From contig NZ_MAYU01000021.1 of the NCBI RefSeq assembly GCF_001685025.1, forward strand, positions 682,001-746,000: DNA of 64,000 nt. Direction: 5' to 3'. The notes beneath the pieces are model-generated. The model had not been told where the DNA came from and ran no database searches. It saw only the letters and a program-made list of their open reading frames with translations. The DNA is from Bacillus sp. FJAT-27225. Its GTDB lineage: Bacteria > Bacillota > Bacilli > Bacillales > Cytobacillaceae. This document shows, in pieces, positions 9,689 to 18,272 of the stretch (positions within the stretch are counted from its first letter, which is position 1; each line of letters starts with the position of its first letter). The position numbers and the translations under genes were made by a program.

Positions 9689-9843
9689 GGATGGCACCTC
9701 CCTTTCCTTCATTTTACTATCAAAACCATAAATGTCAATTTTTTCCGATTATATAAGAACTATTGGTTGACTTTTATTTATCGTATCCTACTATTGTTCA
9801 TATGTAGCGGACAGCTTACTCGGCAAAGGTGAACCGTTCCCCC

Positions 9844-11136
9844 TTAGCGGACTTCATCAATTGATTTGGCAACAGTGTGGGCGATTGGTTTCCATTCGAC
9901 GTCTTTAAATAGGGCAACGATGGAAATCGGTATGTAGGTGAACATAAAGATTGGAAAGGTAAACAAGTAGGCGATTTTTTTCAAAGCCGGTGTATGGATT
10001 TTCTTCCATTCTGTTATTGTCGTGATCAAGCCTATAACAAAGATGATTCCATACGACCATCCAATCGATTGTAGAAGTTGAATTGTCATTGTCTCAACAA
10101 TCTCATTACCTTCAATCAATCCAAGTAGGGTTGCCAAATAGACGAATCCGTTTACTAGAATACTAAAGCCTGTCACGACGACGACCAGCATAATCGTCAT
10201 AGCCATATCGTAGTAGGAGAGTCTGTTTTGTTTCTCCTGAAAAACCTTGCTAATCAGCTTCCCTCCATATTTAGCAAAGACCTGATAAAATCCCTTTGCC
10301 CAACGCATTCGCTGATGCCAGGATTGTTCAAAGGTTATTGGCTGTTCGTCAAAGAAAATCGCATCTCTGCAATAGCCGATCTTCTCCCCTTTAAGAATTT
10401 GAGCAACTGAGAACTCAATGTCTTCAGTGAGAAGATGATACGTCCAACCTCCATTTTCCTTCATCAACCCCGCATTCACAAGGAAGCCTGTGCCAGAAAC
10501 AGCACAGCTTGAATTGAGCACCATCCTTGGCAGGTTCAGGTATTCAGCCTCGTGCAGGAACCAAAGAGCATAGCCTGAAGAAATCCAATTCTGGCCAAAG
10601 TTCTTTGAATTGCGATAACTGGTGACGATCCGATATCCCTCGTTGAAGGTTTTATTCATTTCCGCAACATAATTTTCACTCAGGAGATTATCTGCATCAA
10701 ACACAAAATATCCATCGTATTCATTGGCAGAGTACTCACTTTGAATGACTTTTATCATATAATCTAGTGCGTATCCCTTCCCAACCTGCACCTTATTGAA
10801 GCGCTCTCTGACAATCGCTCCAGCTTGCCTTGCCAATTGGGCTGTATTGTCGGTGCAGTTATCTGCTACAACAAATATATCAAGCAATTCTTCTGGATAT
10901 TTCTGATCTTTAATACTGCTAATCAGCTGTCCAATCACAAGCTCTTCATTTCGGGCTGCAATAATAACTGCAAATTTGTGGAGATGCGTATCCTCCACCG
11001 CTCGCCTAGAAGTTTTCTTCGCTTTGAATGCAACCAGCATGTAGACGAGATGATACGAATACAACAAAGTGAATAAAAGAAACAAGGTTAAATTGAAATA
11101 ATTGACGAACTCGACGATGGACAAATCCAAATTCAT
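9844..11136 (-). CDS. Processive GT2 glycosyltransferase, PgaC/hyaluronan-synthase-like
   Basis: Membrane glycosyltransferase of family 2, 430 residues. One N-terminal helix (LTLFLLFTLLYSYHLVYML), a cytoplasmic catalytic domain, and three or so C-terminal helices. Motifs: ADNCTDNTA (sugar-nucleotide Asp), FVFDADN (DxD), SGTGFLVN, LLTEDIEFS (TED base) and QRMRWAKGF (QxxRW), the full set of a processive beta-glycan synthase. IcaA/PgaC are about 410 residues with the same plan, but no deacetylase or partner gene adjoins it here. GGAGGT sits very close to the ATG, so a TTG two codons later (11130) could be used. Product could be a beta-glucan, hyaluronan-like or PNAG-like polymer. Confidence 0.9.
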   Translation of the reverse strand: MNLDLSIVEFVNYFNLTLFLLFTLLYSYHLVYMLVAFKAKKTSRRAVEDTHLHKFAVIIAARNEELVIGQLISSIKDQKYPEELLDIFVVADNCTDNTAQLARQAGAIVRERFNKVQVGKGYALDYMIKVIQSEYSANEYDGYFVFDADNLLSENYVAEMNKTFNEGYRIVTSYRNSKNFGQNWISSGYALWFLHEAEYLNLPRMVLNSSCAVSGTGFLVNAGLMKENGGWTYHLLTEDIEFSVAQILKGEKIGYCRDAIFFDEQPITFEQSWHQRMRWAKGFYQVFAKYGGKLISKVFQEKQNRLSYYDMAMTIMLVVVVTGFSILVNGFVYLATLLGLIEGNEIVETMTIQLLQSIGWSYGIIFVIGLITTITEWKKIHTPALKKIAYLFTFPIFMFTYIPISIVALFKDVEWKPIAHTVAKSIDEVR

Positions 11137-11526
11137 ACCTCCACGGCTATACCTTTATTTTTTCAACAACTGTAAAGCAGGGTTTTTATATGTATTAAAA
11201 CTTGGAGCTTTGTAAAAAATTAATATTCATTTATTTTTATCCTTCTAATTTAAAAGGATATAGCACGAATACAAACATCCCATTAACATCTGGTAAATCG
11301 TTAGTAAATGTTTGTTAAATTTTGTTTTTTATAAAACCAGGCTGCTGTCCACAGGAGTGGCCCTCTTTTGGCTCACTCATTTTTTTTACAAAAATAAAAA
11401 GGCGCGGGTTGAGCCACCTCTTTGTCTCATCACAACACCTTAACATTTTTAAATTTAGTAAAAGACTTATAACGATAGTTGAGAATACCGGAGTTTACCG
11501 TCGACTCTCTCAATTTAACTAGTATA
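11137..11526. other. Intergenic region between divergent genes with a weak hairpin
   Basis: No gene seen. At 11355-11388 GAGTGGCC and GGCTCACTC can pair with one bulge and are followed by eight T, a possible rightward terminator with no obvious upstream gene. The rest is AT-rich and should hold the promoter of the GT2 gene. Confidence 0.4.
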
Positions 11527-11556
11527 TCGACAAACAGTTACAAGTTTCTGTAATAT
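11527..11556 (+). promoter_or_regulatory. Possible sigma-A promoter of the PAS histidine kinase
   Basis: TCGACA, 18-base spacer, TAATAT, ending about 40 bases before the kinase start. One mismatch in each box. Confidence 0.45.
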
Positions 11557-11596
11557 AGAGAAAAAAGTATCTACCATAGATAAGGAGTGAAAGCCC

Positions 11597-13069
11597 ATGT
11601 CCGATTGTTATCCGCTCTTTGGCAAACATTTCGATACTACTGAATATAATTCAGATAAATTATTAGATTTATTCCTTAATAGTACAGTTGACGGTGTTGC
11701 AATAGTGGACATGGAAGGCCGCTTCTTACGAGTGAATCCTAAGTATTCATCGATCTTTGGGTACAGTAAAAATGAACTATTGGGGCGTAACTATGAAGAA
11801 TTCAGTAATTTGGAAAAGGTTAGAGACTTTGTAGAACAAGTTAAAGCTGGGAAAACCTTCTCAAACTTGAACGTCCAATATAATCATAAAAATGGAAAAA
11901 TCCTTGATATTGCGGTCTCTTATTCTCCGTTTCGAAACACTGCGGGAGAAATCATTGCGATGATCGGTATTTTCCGGGATATAACCCAGCAAAAGAATTT
12001 AGAAAGGGAATTGAAGGAGAGCCGGGAACTTTACAAGCTTATTGCAGAAAATACTACTGACTTAATTAATATTGTTTCTAATACTAAAGAAAGGACGATC
12101 ATTTACGCGTCGCCCTCTCATGAAAAGATTTTTGGGCTGTCTCCTTCTACTATTATCGGAAGAAGTTTATCGGAATTTATTTCAAAAAAAGAATCAAAAA
12201 TGTTAAAGAGAAAAATAGTTCAGTGGAAAAATACTCGCGATCCAATCCTTTTTGTAAGGGAAATAAAATCTAAAGAAGGTGAAACACTTTTCTTTGAATA
12301 TAATATCTCACCTATTTTCAATGAGTCAGGTGATATCGGTTCGTACTTGTCAGTTGCTCGTAATATTACCGAACGAGTTAAAAATGAATCTACTATTCGC
12401 AATTTGGACAGGCTCTCAATCACTGGCCAGCTGGCAGCGGGTATAGCCCATGAAATCAGGAACCCTCTTACCGCCTTGAAAGGTTTTTCAAAACTGCTCT
12501 CCAAAAACACAGACATAGAGAAACAAGGTCAGTATCTTGACATTATCCGAGGCGAACTCGACCGGATTGATATGATTGTCAATGAATTCATGTCGCTGGC
12601 TAAACCGCAGGCTGCACAATACGTTAAGGCAGGACTCCTATCAATCATTGAAAGTACGATAAGCATTCTGCAGCCGCAGGCTCTTCTTCACAATGTCCAG
12701 ATAAAGACAATACTCCCTACTAGGGATATTGAACTTCTTTGCAGTCCGAACCAGCTTAAGCAGGTTTTTGTTAATTTCTTAAAAAACGCAATAGAGGCAA
12801 TGCCGGACGGAGGCAATGTTTATATAAAGGTAGAGCATCTAAATCCCTCGTTGGTCCAGATAACATTCACAGATGAAGGCATAGGGATTGCTCCGGAGAT
12901 TATTGGCTATCTTGGCACTCCATTTTATACAACAAAGGATAAAGGAATTGGGCTCGGTCTGACAGTAAGCAATAAAATTATTCAGGAACACAACGGAAAG
13001 ATGGAAATTGAAAGTCAGGCTGGTATTGGAACAACCATTCGCATCGAACTGGAATGCCTGGTCACTTAA
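11597..13069 (+). CDS. Orphan PAS-PAS sensor histidine kinase, sporulation-kinase-like
   Basis: Cytoplasmic histidine kinase of 490 residues without membrane segments. Two PAS domains (about 25-135, with VDGVAIVDMEGRFLRVNPKY, and about 145-265), then HisKA with the phospho-acceptor His in AHEIRNPLTALKGF near residue 285, and an HATPase domain with N box NFLKNAIEAMP, G1 DEGIGIAP and G2 KGIGLGLTVSN. Layout and HisKA motif resemble Bacillus KinA/KinE-type kinases that feed the Spo0 phosphorelay. No response regulator is adjacent, which fits an orphan kinase. AAGGAG lies nine bases before the ATG. A terminator follows. Role in sporulation or biofilm control is inference. Confidence 0.9.
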   Translation: MSDCYPLFGKHFDTTEYNSDKLLDLFLNSTVDGVAIVDMEGRFLRVNPKYSSIFGYSKNELLGRNYEEFSNLEKVRDFVEQVKAGKTFSNLNVQYNHKNGKILDIAVSYSPFRNTAGEIIAMIGIFRDITQQKNLERELKESRELYKLIAENTTDLINIVSNTKERTIIYASPSHEKIFGLSPSTIIGRSLSEFISKKESKMLKRKIVQWKNTRDPILFVREIKSKEGETLFFEYNISPIFNESGDIGSYLSVARNITERVKNESTIRNLDRLSITGQLAAGIAHEIRNPLTALKGFSKLLSKNTDIEKQGQYLDIIRGELDRIDMIVNEFMSLAKPQAAQYVKAGLLSIIESTISILQPQALLHNVQIKTILPTRDIELLCSPNQLKQVFVNFLKNAIEAMPDGGNVYIKVEHLNPSLVQITFTDEGIGIAPEIIGYLGTPFYTTKDKGIGLGLTVSNKIIQEHNGKMEIESQAGIGTTIRIELECLVT

Positions 13070-13136
13070 GACAGCCGGGGGATTTTAAAAAAAGCTTGGT
13101 AATACATCAATTCAAAATCCATAAGGTCAAATAAAG

Positions 13137-13166
13137 ATAGCTGCCCCTCTAGGCAGCTATTTTTAA
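13137..13166 (+). terminator. Terminator after the histidine kinase
   Basis: ATAGCTGCC / GGCAGCTAT stem with a 6-base loop and a T-rich tail. Confidence 0.85.
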
Positions 13167-13169
13167 TAT

Positions 13170-13316
13170 CTAAATAAAGTCACAAATTCTTTCTACCTCA
13201 AATAATTCACGCCTATACCAACATCCAATTAAAAAGCGGCGCCATGGTCCTCCAACCAACCATTCGTCCCAGTAAAAGTCTATCGCTCTATGCCTTAAGT
13301 ATCTTTCAATCCACAT
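13170..13316 (-). CDS. Possible 48-residue protein or gene remnant
   Basis: A short frame with gene-like composition: MWIERYLRH at the start, WDEWLVGGPWRRF in the middle, VERICDFI at the end, with five Trp. There is no clear ribosome binding site, and the terminator of the LysM-3D gene lies just upstream, so it would need its own promoter. It could be the C-terminal relic of a lost gene. Confidence 0.25.
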   Translation of the reverse strand: MWIERYLRHRAIDFYWDEWLVGGPWRRFLIGCWYRRELFEVERICDFI

Positions 13317-13341
13317 ACTGAGAACATCATGAATATGGACA

Positions 13342-13374
13342 TAAAAAGAGCCTGCAGGAAATCTCCAGCAAGCT
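13342..13374 (-). terminator. Terminator of the LysM-3D gene
   Basis: Read leftward, GAGCTTGC and GCAGGCTC pair imperfectly around a 12-base loop and are followed by five T. Confidence 0.7.
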
Positions 13375-13382
13375 CAAAATTA

Positions 13383-13976
13383 TTAATAGTAAACTTTAAT
13401 CTTCACCGTCTTGACTCCCCACTGGAGAGCTTTGTTCTTGTCAGAGATGAAAACATCAATTTTGTTTCCGCGCATTGCCGATCCCCTGTCACCCGCGATG
13501 GCTTCGCCGTATCCTGGCACATATACTTTTGAACCAAGAGGGATCAGTTTAGGATCAACCGAAATGACTTTTGCGTTCGGGTTCTTTTTCAGGTTGATGC
13601 CTGTAGAGGTAATGCCGCTGCAGCCTTTGCAGCTTGCAGTGTAGGCAGTTGCCTTAACGGTGATTTCTTTATATCTCTTTTGTGCCGGTGCTTTATTGGC
13701 AACTGGCTTTTTGGCAACCGGTTTTGCTGCAGCTTTTTTAGCCGGTGTCGCATTCGCCGTGCCTGTTAATTTTAAAACCTGATTTGGATGGATTTTGTCT
13801 GACTTTAAATTGTTCCATGATTTTAGATGCTGGACGGTTACTTTATTCTTTTTAGAAATGCCCCAAAGGGTGTCACCTTTTTGAACCTTATATGTATTTC
13901 CAGCGGCTAAAGAAGCATTCGAAAAACTGAAAAGCACTACAATGGCAGTTACAAAACTTAGAATCGTCTTTTTCAA
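13383..13976 (-). CDS. LysM-3D cell-wall enzyme, YocH-like
   Basis: Secreted wall-active protein of 197 residues. Signal peptide at 1-24 (ILSFVTAIVVLFSFSNASLAA). One LysM peptidoglycan-binding domain at about 26-70 (YKVQKGDTLWGISKKNKVT), an Ala/Pro/Lys linker, and a C-terminal 3D domain with the three conserved Asp in VISVD, AGDRG and KIDVF, as in lytic transglycosylase-like MltA/YocH proteins. The start is TTG, six bases after AAAGGAGAT. The upstream region carries a sequence matching the WalR box, which controls yocH in B. subtilis. It probably trims or remodels peptidoglycan during growth. Confidence 0.92.
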   Translation of the reverse strand: MKKTILSFVTAIVVLFSFSNASLAAGNTYKVQKGDTLWGISKKNKVTVQHLKSWNNLKSDKIHPNQVLKLTGTANATPAKKAAAKPVAKKPVANKAPAQKRYKEITVKATAYTASCKGCSGITSTGINLKKNPNAKVISVDPKLIPLGSKVYVPGYGEAIAGDRGSAMRGNKIDVFISDKNKALQWGVKTVKIKVYY

Positions 13977-14024
13977 GTTCTAATCTCCTTTACTTTTTAG
14001 CTAGGAACATAATACCAACTCAAT

Positions 14025-14041
14025 GTAACACCCACATTACA
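14025..14041 (-). promoter_or_regulatory. Probable WalR binding site
   Basis: Read leftward: TGTAAT, five bases, TGTTAC. This matches TGTWAH-N5-TGTWAH at every position. A -10-like TATTAT follows, without a good -35, which fits an activated promoter of the LysM-3D gene. Confidence 0.65.
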
Positions 14042-14190
14042 GAAGGAAACTATTTCTATTACAAAGAAATGGAGATTATTTCAAGACTGTAATATTTTAA
14101 GAGTAAAAGACTAGTAGAGTTTAACTGTACTTTATTAAAATCTCTATGAATGCCAGTTTTCCATAGGCAGCTACTGCTGTATCTCCATTA

Positions 14191-14390
14191 ACGACTGTGC
14201 ACTTTACTATTTAGTCGCAAGGTCGTTGATTGACGACTGTACACTCTACTTTTTTACACGTAGGGTCGTTAAGAGCTATTGACGACTGTGCACTCTACTT
14301 TTTTACCTGCAGGGTCGTTAAGAACCTCTATTGACGACTGCGCACTCTACTTTTTTACCTGCAGGGTCGTTAAGAGCCTCTATTGTCCAA
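14191..14390. repeat. Tandem hairpin repeats, four units of about 41-52 bp
   Basis: Each unit has ACGACTGTGCACTCTAC, a run of T, and GGTCGTT. GGTCGTT recurs at 14221, 14264, 14313 and 14365, and CGACTGT or CGACTGC ahead of each, at spacings of about 41-52. ACGAC and GTCGT of one unit can pair around the T-rich middle. The last two units are nearly identical. No ORF crosses them. The 30.2 kb array shares the same short motifs. Confidence 0.8.
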
Positions 14391-14619
14391 CACCCATTCC
14401 ATTTTCAACCCTTTTGTTCCATTCCGTTCCCCCATTAATCCTGCACATACACTAAATAAAGGCAGTTTTCTTGTATGCAAGAGAGACTTCCTTTTGTTGT
14501 TATCCTATCATCATTCGCTTTGAGTCCTGGCGGCACCGATAAGATTTCCAGGTAGGATTCTGCTCACAGTCAAACAATCATTTAGCTATGTTAAATAATA
14601 GTGTTGCTAAATGATCATA

Positions 14620-14650
14620 AAAAAAGGACCCGTTCAGCAGGTCCTTTTTT
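14620..14650 (-). terminator. Terminator of the 50-residue membrane protein
   Basis: GGACC / GGTCC stem extended by A/T pairs, followed leftward by seven T, beginning about 5 bases after the stop. Confidence 0.8.
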
Positions 14651-14654
14651 TCTA

Positions 14655-14807
14655 TCAGTTCATTAAAAACAGACTTGCAAGCTGCCACACTGAAATCGCA
14701 AGTGGAATGATGGAAAGGAGTTTTAACCACCTTTTTTTCGTTGCAAAACCAATCAATAACATAAGTAATCCTATTATAAGAACCACAATAATTGATAAAA
14801 ACGTCAT
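14655..14807 (-). CDS. Small membrane protein of 50 residues
   Basis: Two hydrophobic helices (MTFLSIIVVLIIGLLMLLIG and LLSIIPLAISVWQLASLFL) joined by a basic turn, TKKRW. GGGGAGGAAAG lies four bases before the ATG and a terminator follows the stop, so it is probably expressed as a single gene. It sits just downstream of the polysaccharide cluster on the same strand. No family recognised. Confidence 0.7.
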   Translation of the reverse strand: MTFLSIIVVLIIGLLMLLIGFATKKRWLKLLSIIPLAISVWQLASLFLMN

Positions 14808-14860
14808 ACTTCTTTCCTCCCCATAATTTAAGTTCTAAATGGGTATTTTTTTAAAACTGC

Positions 14861-15622
14861 TTAAAACAGTCCCAACAGTTTTTTTCTGGGCATAATGGGT
14901 TCAAAGACATGGACATCCTTGTTGGCAACAAGAAGTTCACTGTTTTCAAGGAACATCGTATAATAGTCGGTTCCGAATACCCATTTTACTTCATCAAGCG
15001 CTTCTTTGAGTAAGAAGGATCGGGATGTTGTGTTGTGGGCATCAGTGGCAATAAAATGGGTAAGGTTGGCTCTAATCAGTTGATGAGAGAATTTTTGAAT
15101 ATTGCGCCCAAACGTACCTTTTACACTTCCTGCAGTAATTTGAGCCAAAGCTCCCTGTTTAACAAATTCATATAGTCTGAGAGGGTTCCGAATCAATTCC
15201 CCGTTTCGCTCGGGATGGACGATAATCGGTACATAACCGGCTATAAGAAGTTCAAAAAGGATTTGTTCGGAATATTGAGGTACATGGCCAGTTGGAAACT
15301 CGACAAAGAGGTATTTAGAATGATTTAAGGTCAATAGCTCCTTGTTTTTTAACTCTTTTACGATATCGCCATTTAGCCGTATTTCCTGGCCAGGCAGCAG
15401 GGTTAGCGGAATTTGTAGGTCTTTCAGTAGTTTATTGAAAATCGAGACATGGAGTTTAATAGTTTCAGGGGTATTTTCATATCTTCCGTTTTTATGATGA
15501 GGCGTTGCAATCATAGTTTTTATTCCATTTTCAACAGCAGCGTTCGCCATTGCGATTGCATCTTCTTCCGTCTTTGCCCCATCATCCAAACCGGGAAGAA
15601 TATGTGAATGGATATCAATCAT
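14861..15622 (-). CDS. CpsB/YwqE-type PHP tyrosine-protein phosphatase
   Basis: Manganese-dependent PHP-fold phosphatase, 253 residues, that removes phosphate from the tyrosine cluster of the BY-kinase. Metal-binding motifs: MIDIHSHILPGLDDGAKT at the N-terminus, ATPHHKNG near 42, a VHPERNG motif near 138 and ATDAHN near 193. Start chosen at ATG 15622, ten bases after AAGGA; a GTG at 15631 is too close to that site. Such phosphatases normally lie beside their kinase; here it is the last gene of the cluster whose kinase is at 20488, so the pair bracket the assembly genes. It should reset kinase phosphorylation and so polymer output. Confidence 0.9.
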   Translation of the reverse strand: MIDIHSHILPGLDDGAKTEEDAIAMANAAVENGIKTMIATPHHKNGRYENTPETIKLHVSIFNKLLKDLQIPLTLLPGQEIRLNGDIVKELKNKELLTLNHSKYLFVEFPTGHVPQYSEQILFELLIAGYVPIIVHPERNGELIRNPLRLYEFVKQGALAQITAGSVKGTFGRNIQKFSHQLIRANLTHFIATDAHNTTSRSFLLKEALDEVKWVFGTDYYTMFLENSELLVANKDVHVFEPIMPRKKLLGLF

Positions 15623-15715
15623 TGGACTCACATCCTTATGAAGAGACTCAAATTTAACTACTGTTGCGAAGCTTTAACATTTCGAACCCTTTCCCCAACT
15701 GCTTTTCCATAAGTT

Positions 15716-16750
15716 TCAAAGAACAATTTCTTCCATTTGATAATCATGCTTCTCTTCCTTTTCATCGATTATTTCCAACGCGATCTCATCCATGTTCCTG
15801 CTCCTGAACCCATATGTTTTTTGCAAAAACAGAAAATGCTCCAAAATAGTCTTCAAGAATGCCAGATTTCCGGTAATATTTTTTCCAAAATCGTGAGGGT
15901 GCCACCAGAGGTGATAAACCTTTCCATGTTGTGCAGCGTAGGTCATGTCACTGAGGATTCGTTTTAATCGCAAGCCTTCAAGCCACTTCAACCTTTCCGA
16001 GCATCTTGCTAAATACCTGCTTGAGGGAATATTGAGCGGCAAATCTTTAGAAGCATGTGTAGGCAGATCAAATGCCTGGTGGCCAAAAATATTCAAATAT
16101 CGGTCGAGCAGGCGCAAGGCTCTCTTTACATATCTTTTTCGCTCAGTAGATTGTAAACGATAAACCCAACTTTCCTCATTCCCCCGGTACGACCTCAGCC
16201 CCTGCCGCTTACATTCCCGCAAATATTTTTCGTTTACTTGATTACGAGGAAATACGATCGAATTGTTTTGCCGGCCGGTTTGCAGACTAGTCGTGTGGTT
16301 GGCCATATATAAATCTGCTGCAAACTGTTCCAACTTTTGCCCCTCTTCGAGACAGTAGTAATGGGAAAATGTATGGGTCGCAATCTCTTGGTTTGGAGTT
16401 GAGGAAATTCGTTCAATTAAATAAGGAGCAAAGAATAGTTCCCGGTCTTTTTCAGTGATTGGATTACGGTCCATGTAATGATAAGAAGAAAATTTCTCAT
16501 TGTTATAGGTTGGTTTCTGTTGTGGAATGGCATATTTTAGCTCTTCCAGGTTTTCAAAATAAATCATGCCGACAATTGCCCACGTCGCATGAATCCCATA
16601 GTCGGAGAACATGTCCAATAGCGAAAGAACTACATCATGCGCCCCTCGGACATTTTTCTCGTATTGTTCTCTTGTATACACATCATGAACTCCCCAAAAC
16701 AGTTCAAAATCGAGGGAAATAATAAACGTACCTGTGGTATTACGTTCCAT
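15716..16750 (-). CDS. Polysaccharide deacetylase (NodB-fold)
   Basis: A 344-residue protein with a NodB-like fold. The N-terminal FIISLDFELFWGVHD carries the metal/base Asp, and ATHTFSHYYC (H-x3-H) gives the metal ligands; WWHPHDFG near the C-terminus supplies the late His. No signal peptide is visible, so it acts in the cytoplasm or on lipid-linked precursors, unlike secreted chitin or PNAG deacetylases. AAAGGAG precedes the ATG by ten bases. In the polysaccharide cluster it probably deacetylates an N-acetyl sugar intermediate. Confidence 0.85.
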   Translation of the reverse strand: MERNTTGTFIISLDFELFWGVHDVYTREQYEKNVRGAHDVVLSLLDMFSDYGIHATWAIVGMIYFENLEELKYAIPQQKPTYNNEKFSSYHYMDRNPITEKDRELFFAPYLIERISSTPNQEIATHTFSHYYCLEEGQKLEQFAADLYMANHTTSLQTGRQNNSIVFPRNQVNEKYLRECKRQGLRSYRGNEESWVYRLQSTERKRYVKRALRLLDRYLNIFGHQAFDLPTHASKDLPLNIPSSRYLARCSERLKWLEGLRLKRILSDMTYAAQHGKVYHLWWHPHDFGKNITGNLAFLKTILEHFLFLQKTYGFRSRNMDEIALEIIDEKEEKHDYQMEEIVL

Positions 16751-16891
16751 ACTAAAACAGCTCCTTTAATCCCAACCTCAATCTTTACTAGTTCATGCTT
16801 CATCAACCAGACACCATTATGTTCCGCCAGGGTATAAACTTTTTCCTATGGCCAGAGCATTCTTACAGTCCATGCATTACCTTAGGCTTTT

Positions 16892-18223
16892 TCAACCGAT
16901 TTCCCCTTTAGAAGAAAAAGCTTTTTTATACACTGCCTCATAATAACAAAGAGCGATTAGAACCCAAAAGTGTCTCCAGTGGAGAGCATCAACAACTAAA
17001 ATATTCACCAGATTACCTGCCAATGAACAGAGGAGAACTAACGATAAATTAAAATCCTTTCGATCATGTAATAGCGTATCTTTGAATAATATGCAGGCCA
17101 ATAACAGAAAGACCATTAATAACGATAAACTAGCGACCCATCCATATTCGGCAAATAATCTTAAATAAGTATTATGAGTGTCCATGTAATAAATGGATGT
17201 GATTTCACCTGGTCCGATTCCAAAAGGATGGTTTTCGGCAACGTTTATAGTAAATAAGTTAGCGTCAAACCTCTCGGTGTCATACGATTGGAGTGTTGTT
17301 CTTTCCTTTAACAGTCCCATAAATTGTCCTGTTAAGTCCGGGAATAGATAAGGAACTGACACTAACACAGAAAAAGGAATGGCGATAATCGTAATGAGAA
17401 AACTAGGCTTCAACTGGCCCTTTAACAATTTAATAACACCGTAAAGAGCAATCGCGAAACCGAAATTGATCCATCCTGCACGCGACATCGCCAAAATAAG
17501 TGCACCTAGCATTAAAACAATGGAAAAAACTTTAAAAAATGTCGATTTGAACAATTTTGGAGATAAACTGTCCTCAATAACTAACAGGATCGCAATGACA
17601 ATATATGGACTAAAGATATTGGGATCCTGAAAGAAAGCTTCCAAGCGGCTTCCGCCGTTCTGGCTTTTGCCAATTAGATACGCGATCATCCCAAATAAGC
17701 TATTCGCAATAGCTCCAAATACATATCCTTTTAAAAATAAAGCCATTTGCTTTTTATTTTTAATGATACATACGAGAAAAATGGCACTAAGAACGAGATA
17801 AACTGTGATCATGTGCCATGAAACTGCGTTCTGAAAATCTTTTGCAAAGAAGATTGAAAACGTGCCAAACAAGATAAAGAGAACAAGCATAAAAAAAAGA
17901 GTATTATTCAACATGTTTCGATTGAAGGGAATTCTTTTTACCAATAACAGAAAGATCATTAAGCAAAACATGATTTCATACGGGGATGGATCATATAGTT
18001 GGAAACCGGTACTAAAGGCAAACAGGAAAAGCAAGTACTCCCATTTTAAAAGAAACAGGATGACCAGCCCTGCTGAGCCGGCCATTAAAACTATGATAAC
18101 TGCATACATATTTTGAATGGCCAGATTAACTAGTGATGTGAGGGTGAGAGCCATACTTCCAATTAGGAAAGACAACAGACTAATAAGAATCGATTTTGAC
18201 AGATAGTTTTTCAATGGGTACAT
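16892..18223 (-). CDS. O-antigen ligase/polymerase family membrane protein (Wzy-like)
   Basis: Integral membrane protein of 443 residues with about 11-12 helices. The large loop carries MDTHNTYLRLFAEYGW, the typical signature of the O-antigen polymerase/ligase family. GGAG lies eight bases before the ATG. In this cluster it should join lipid-linked repeat units into the long polymer at the outer face of the membrane. The linked glycosyltransferases and Wzz-like protein support a Wzy-dependent pathway. Confidence 0.85.
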   Translation of the reverse strand: MYPLKNYLSKSILISLLSFLIGSMALTLTSLVNLAIQNMYAVIIVLMAGSAGLVILFLLKWEYLLFLFAFSTGFQLYDPSPYEIMFCLMIFLLLVKRIPFNRNMLNNTLFFMLVLFILFGTFSIFFAKDFQNAVSWHMITVYLVLSAIFLVCIIKNKKQMALFLKGYVFGAIANSLFGMIAYLIGKSQNGGSRLEAFFQDPNIFSPYIVIAILLVIEDSLSPKLFKSTFFKVFSIVLMLGALILAMSRAGWINFGFAIALYGVIKLLKGQLKPSFLITIIAIPFSVLVSVPYLFPDLTGQFMGLLKERTTLQSYDTERFDANLFTINVAENHPFGIGPGEITSIYYMDTHNTYLRLFAEYGWVASLSLLMVFLLLACILFKDTLLHDRKDFNLSLVLLCSLAGNLVNILVVDALHWRHFWVLIALCYYEAVYKKAFSSKGEIG

Positions 18224-18272
18224 GATTTCAACTCCGTTATGAGGACATCCTTTACCATATGTCTGGGTGTGG

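Noticed and set aside
14191-14390. CRISPR array
   Set aside because: Whole units repeat with no unique spacers, spacing is uneven and no cas gene is near.
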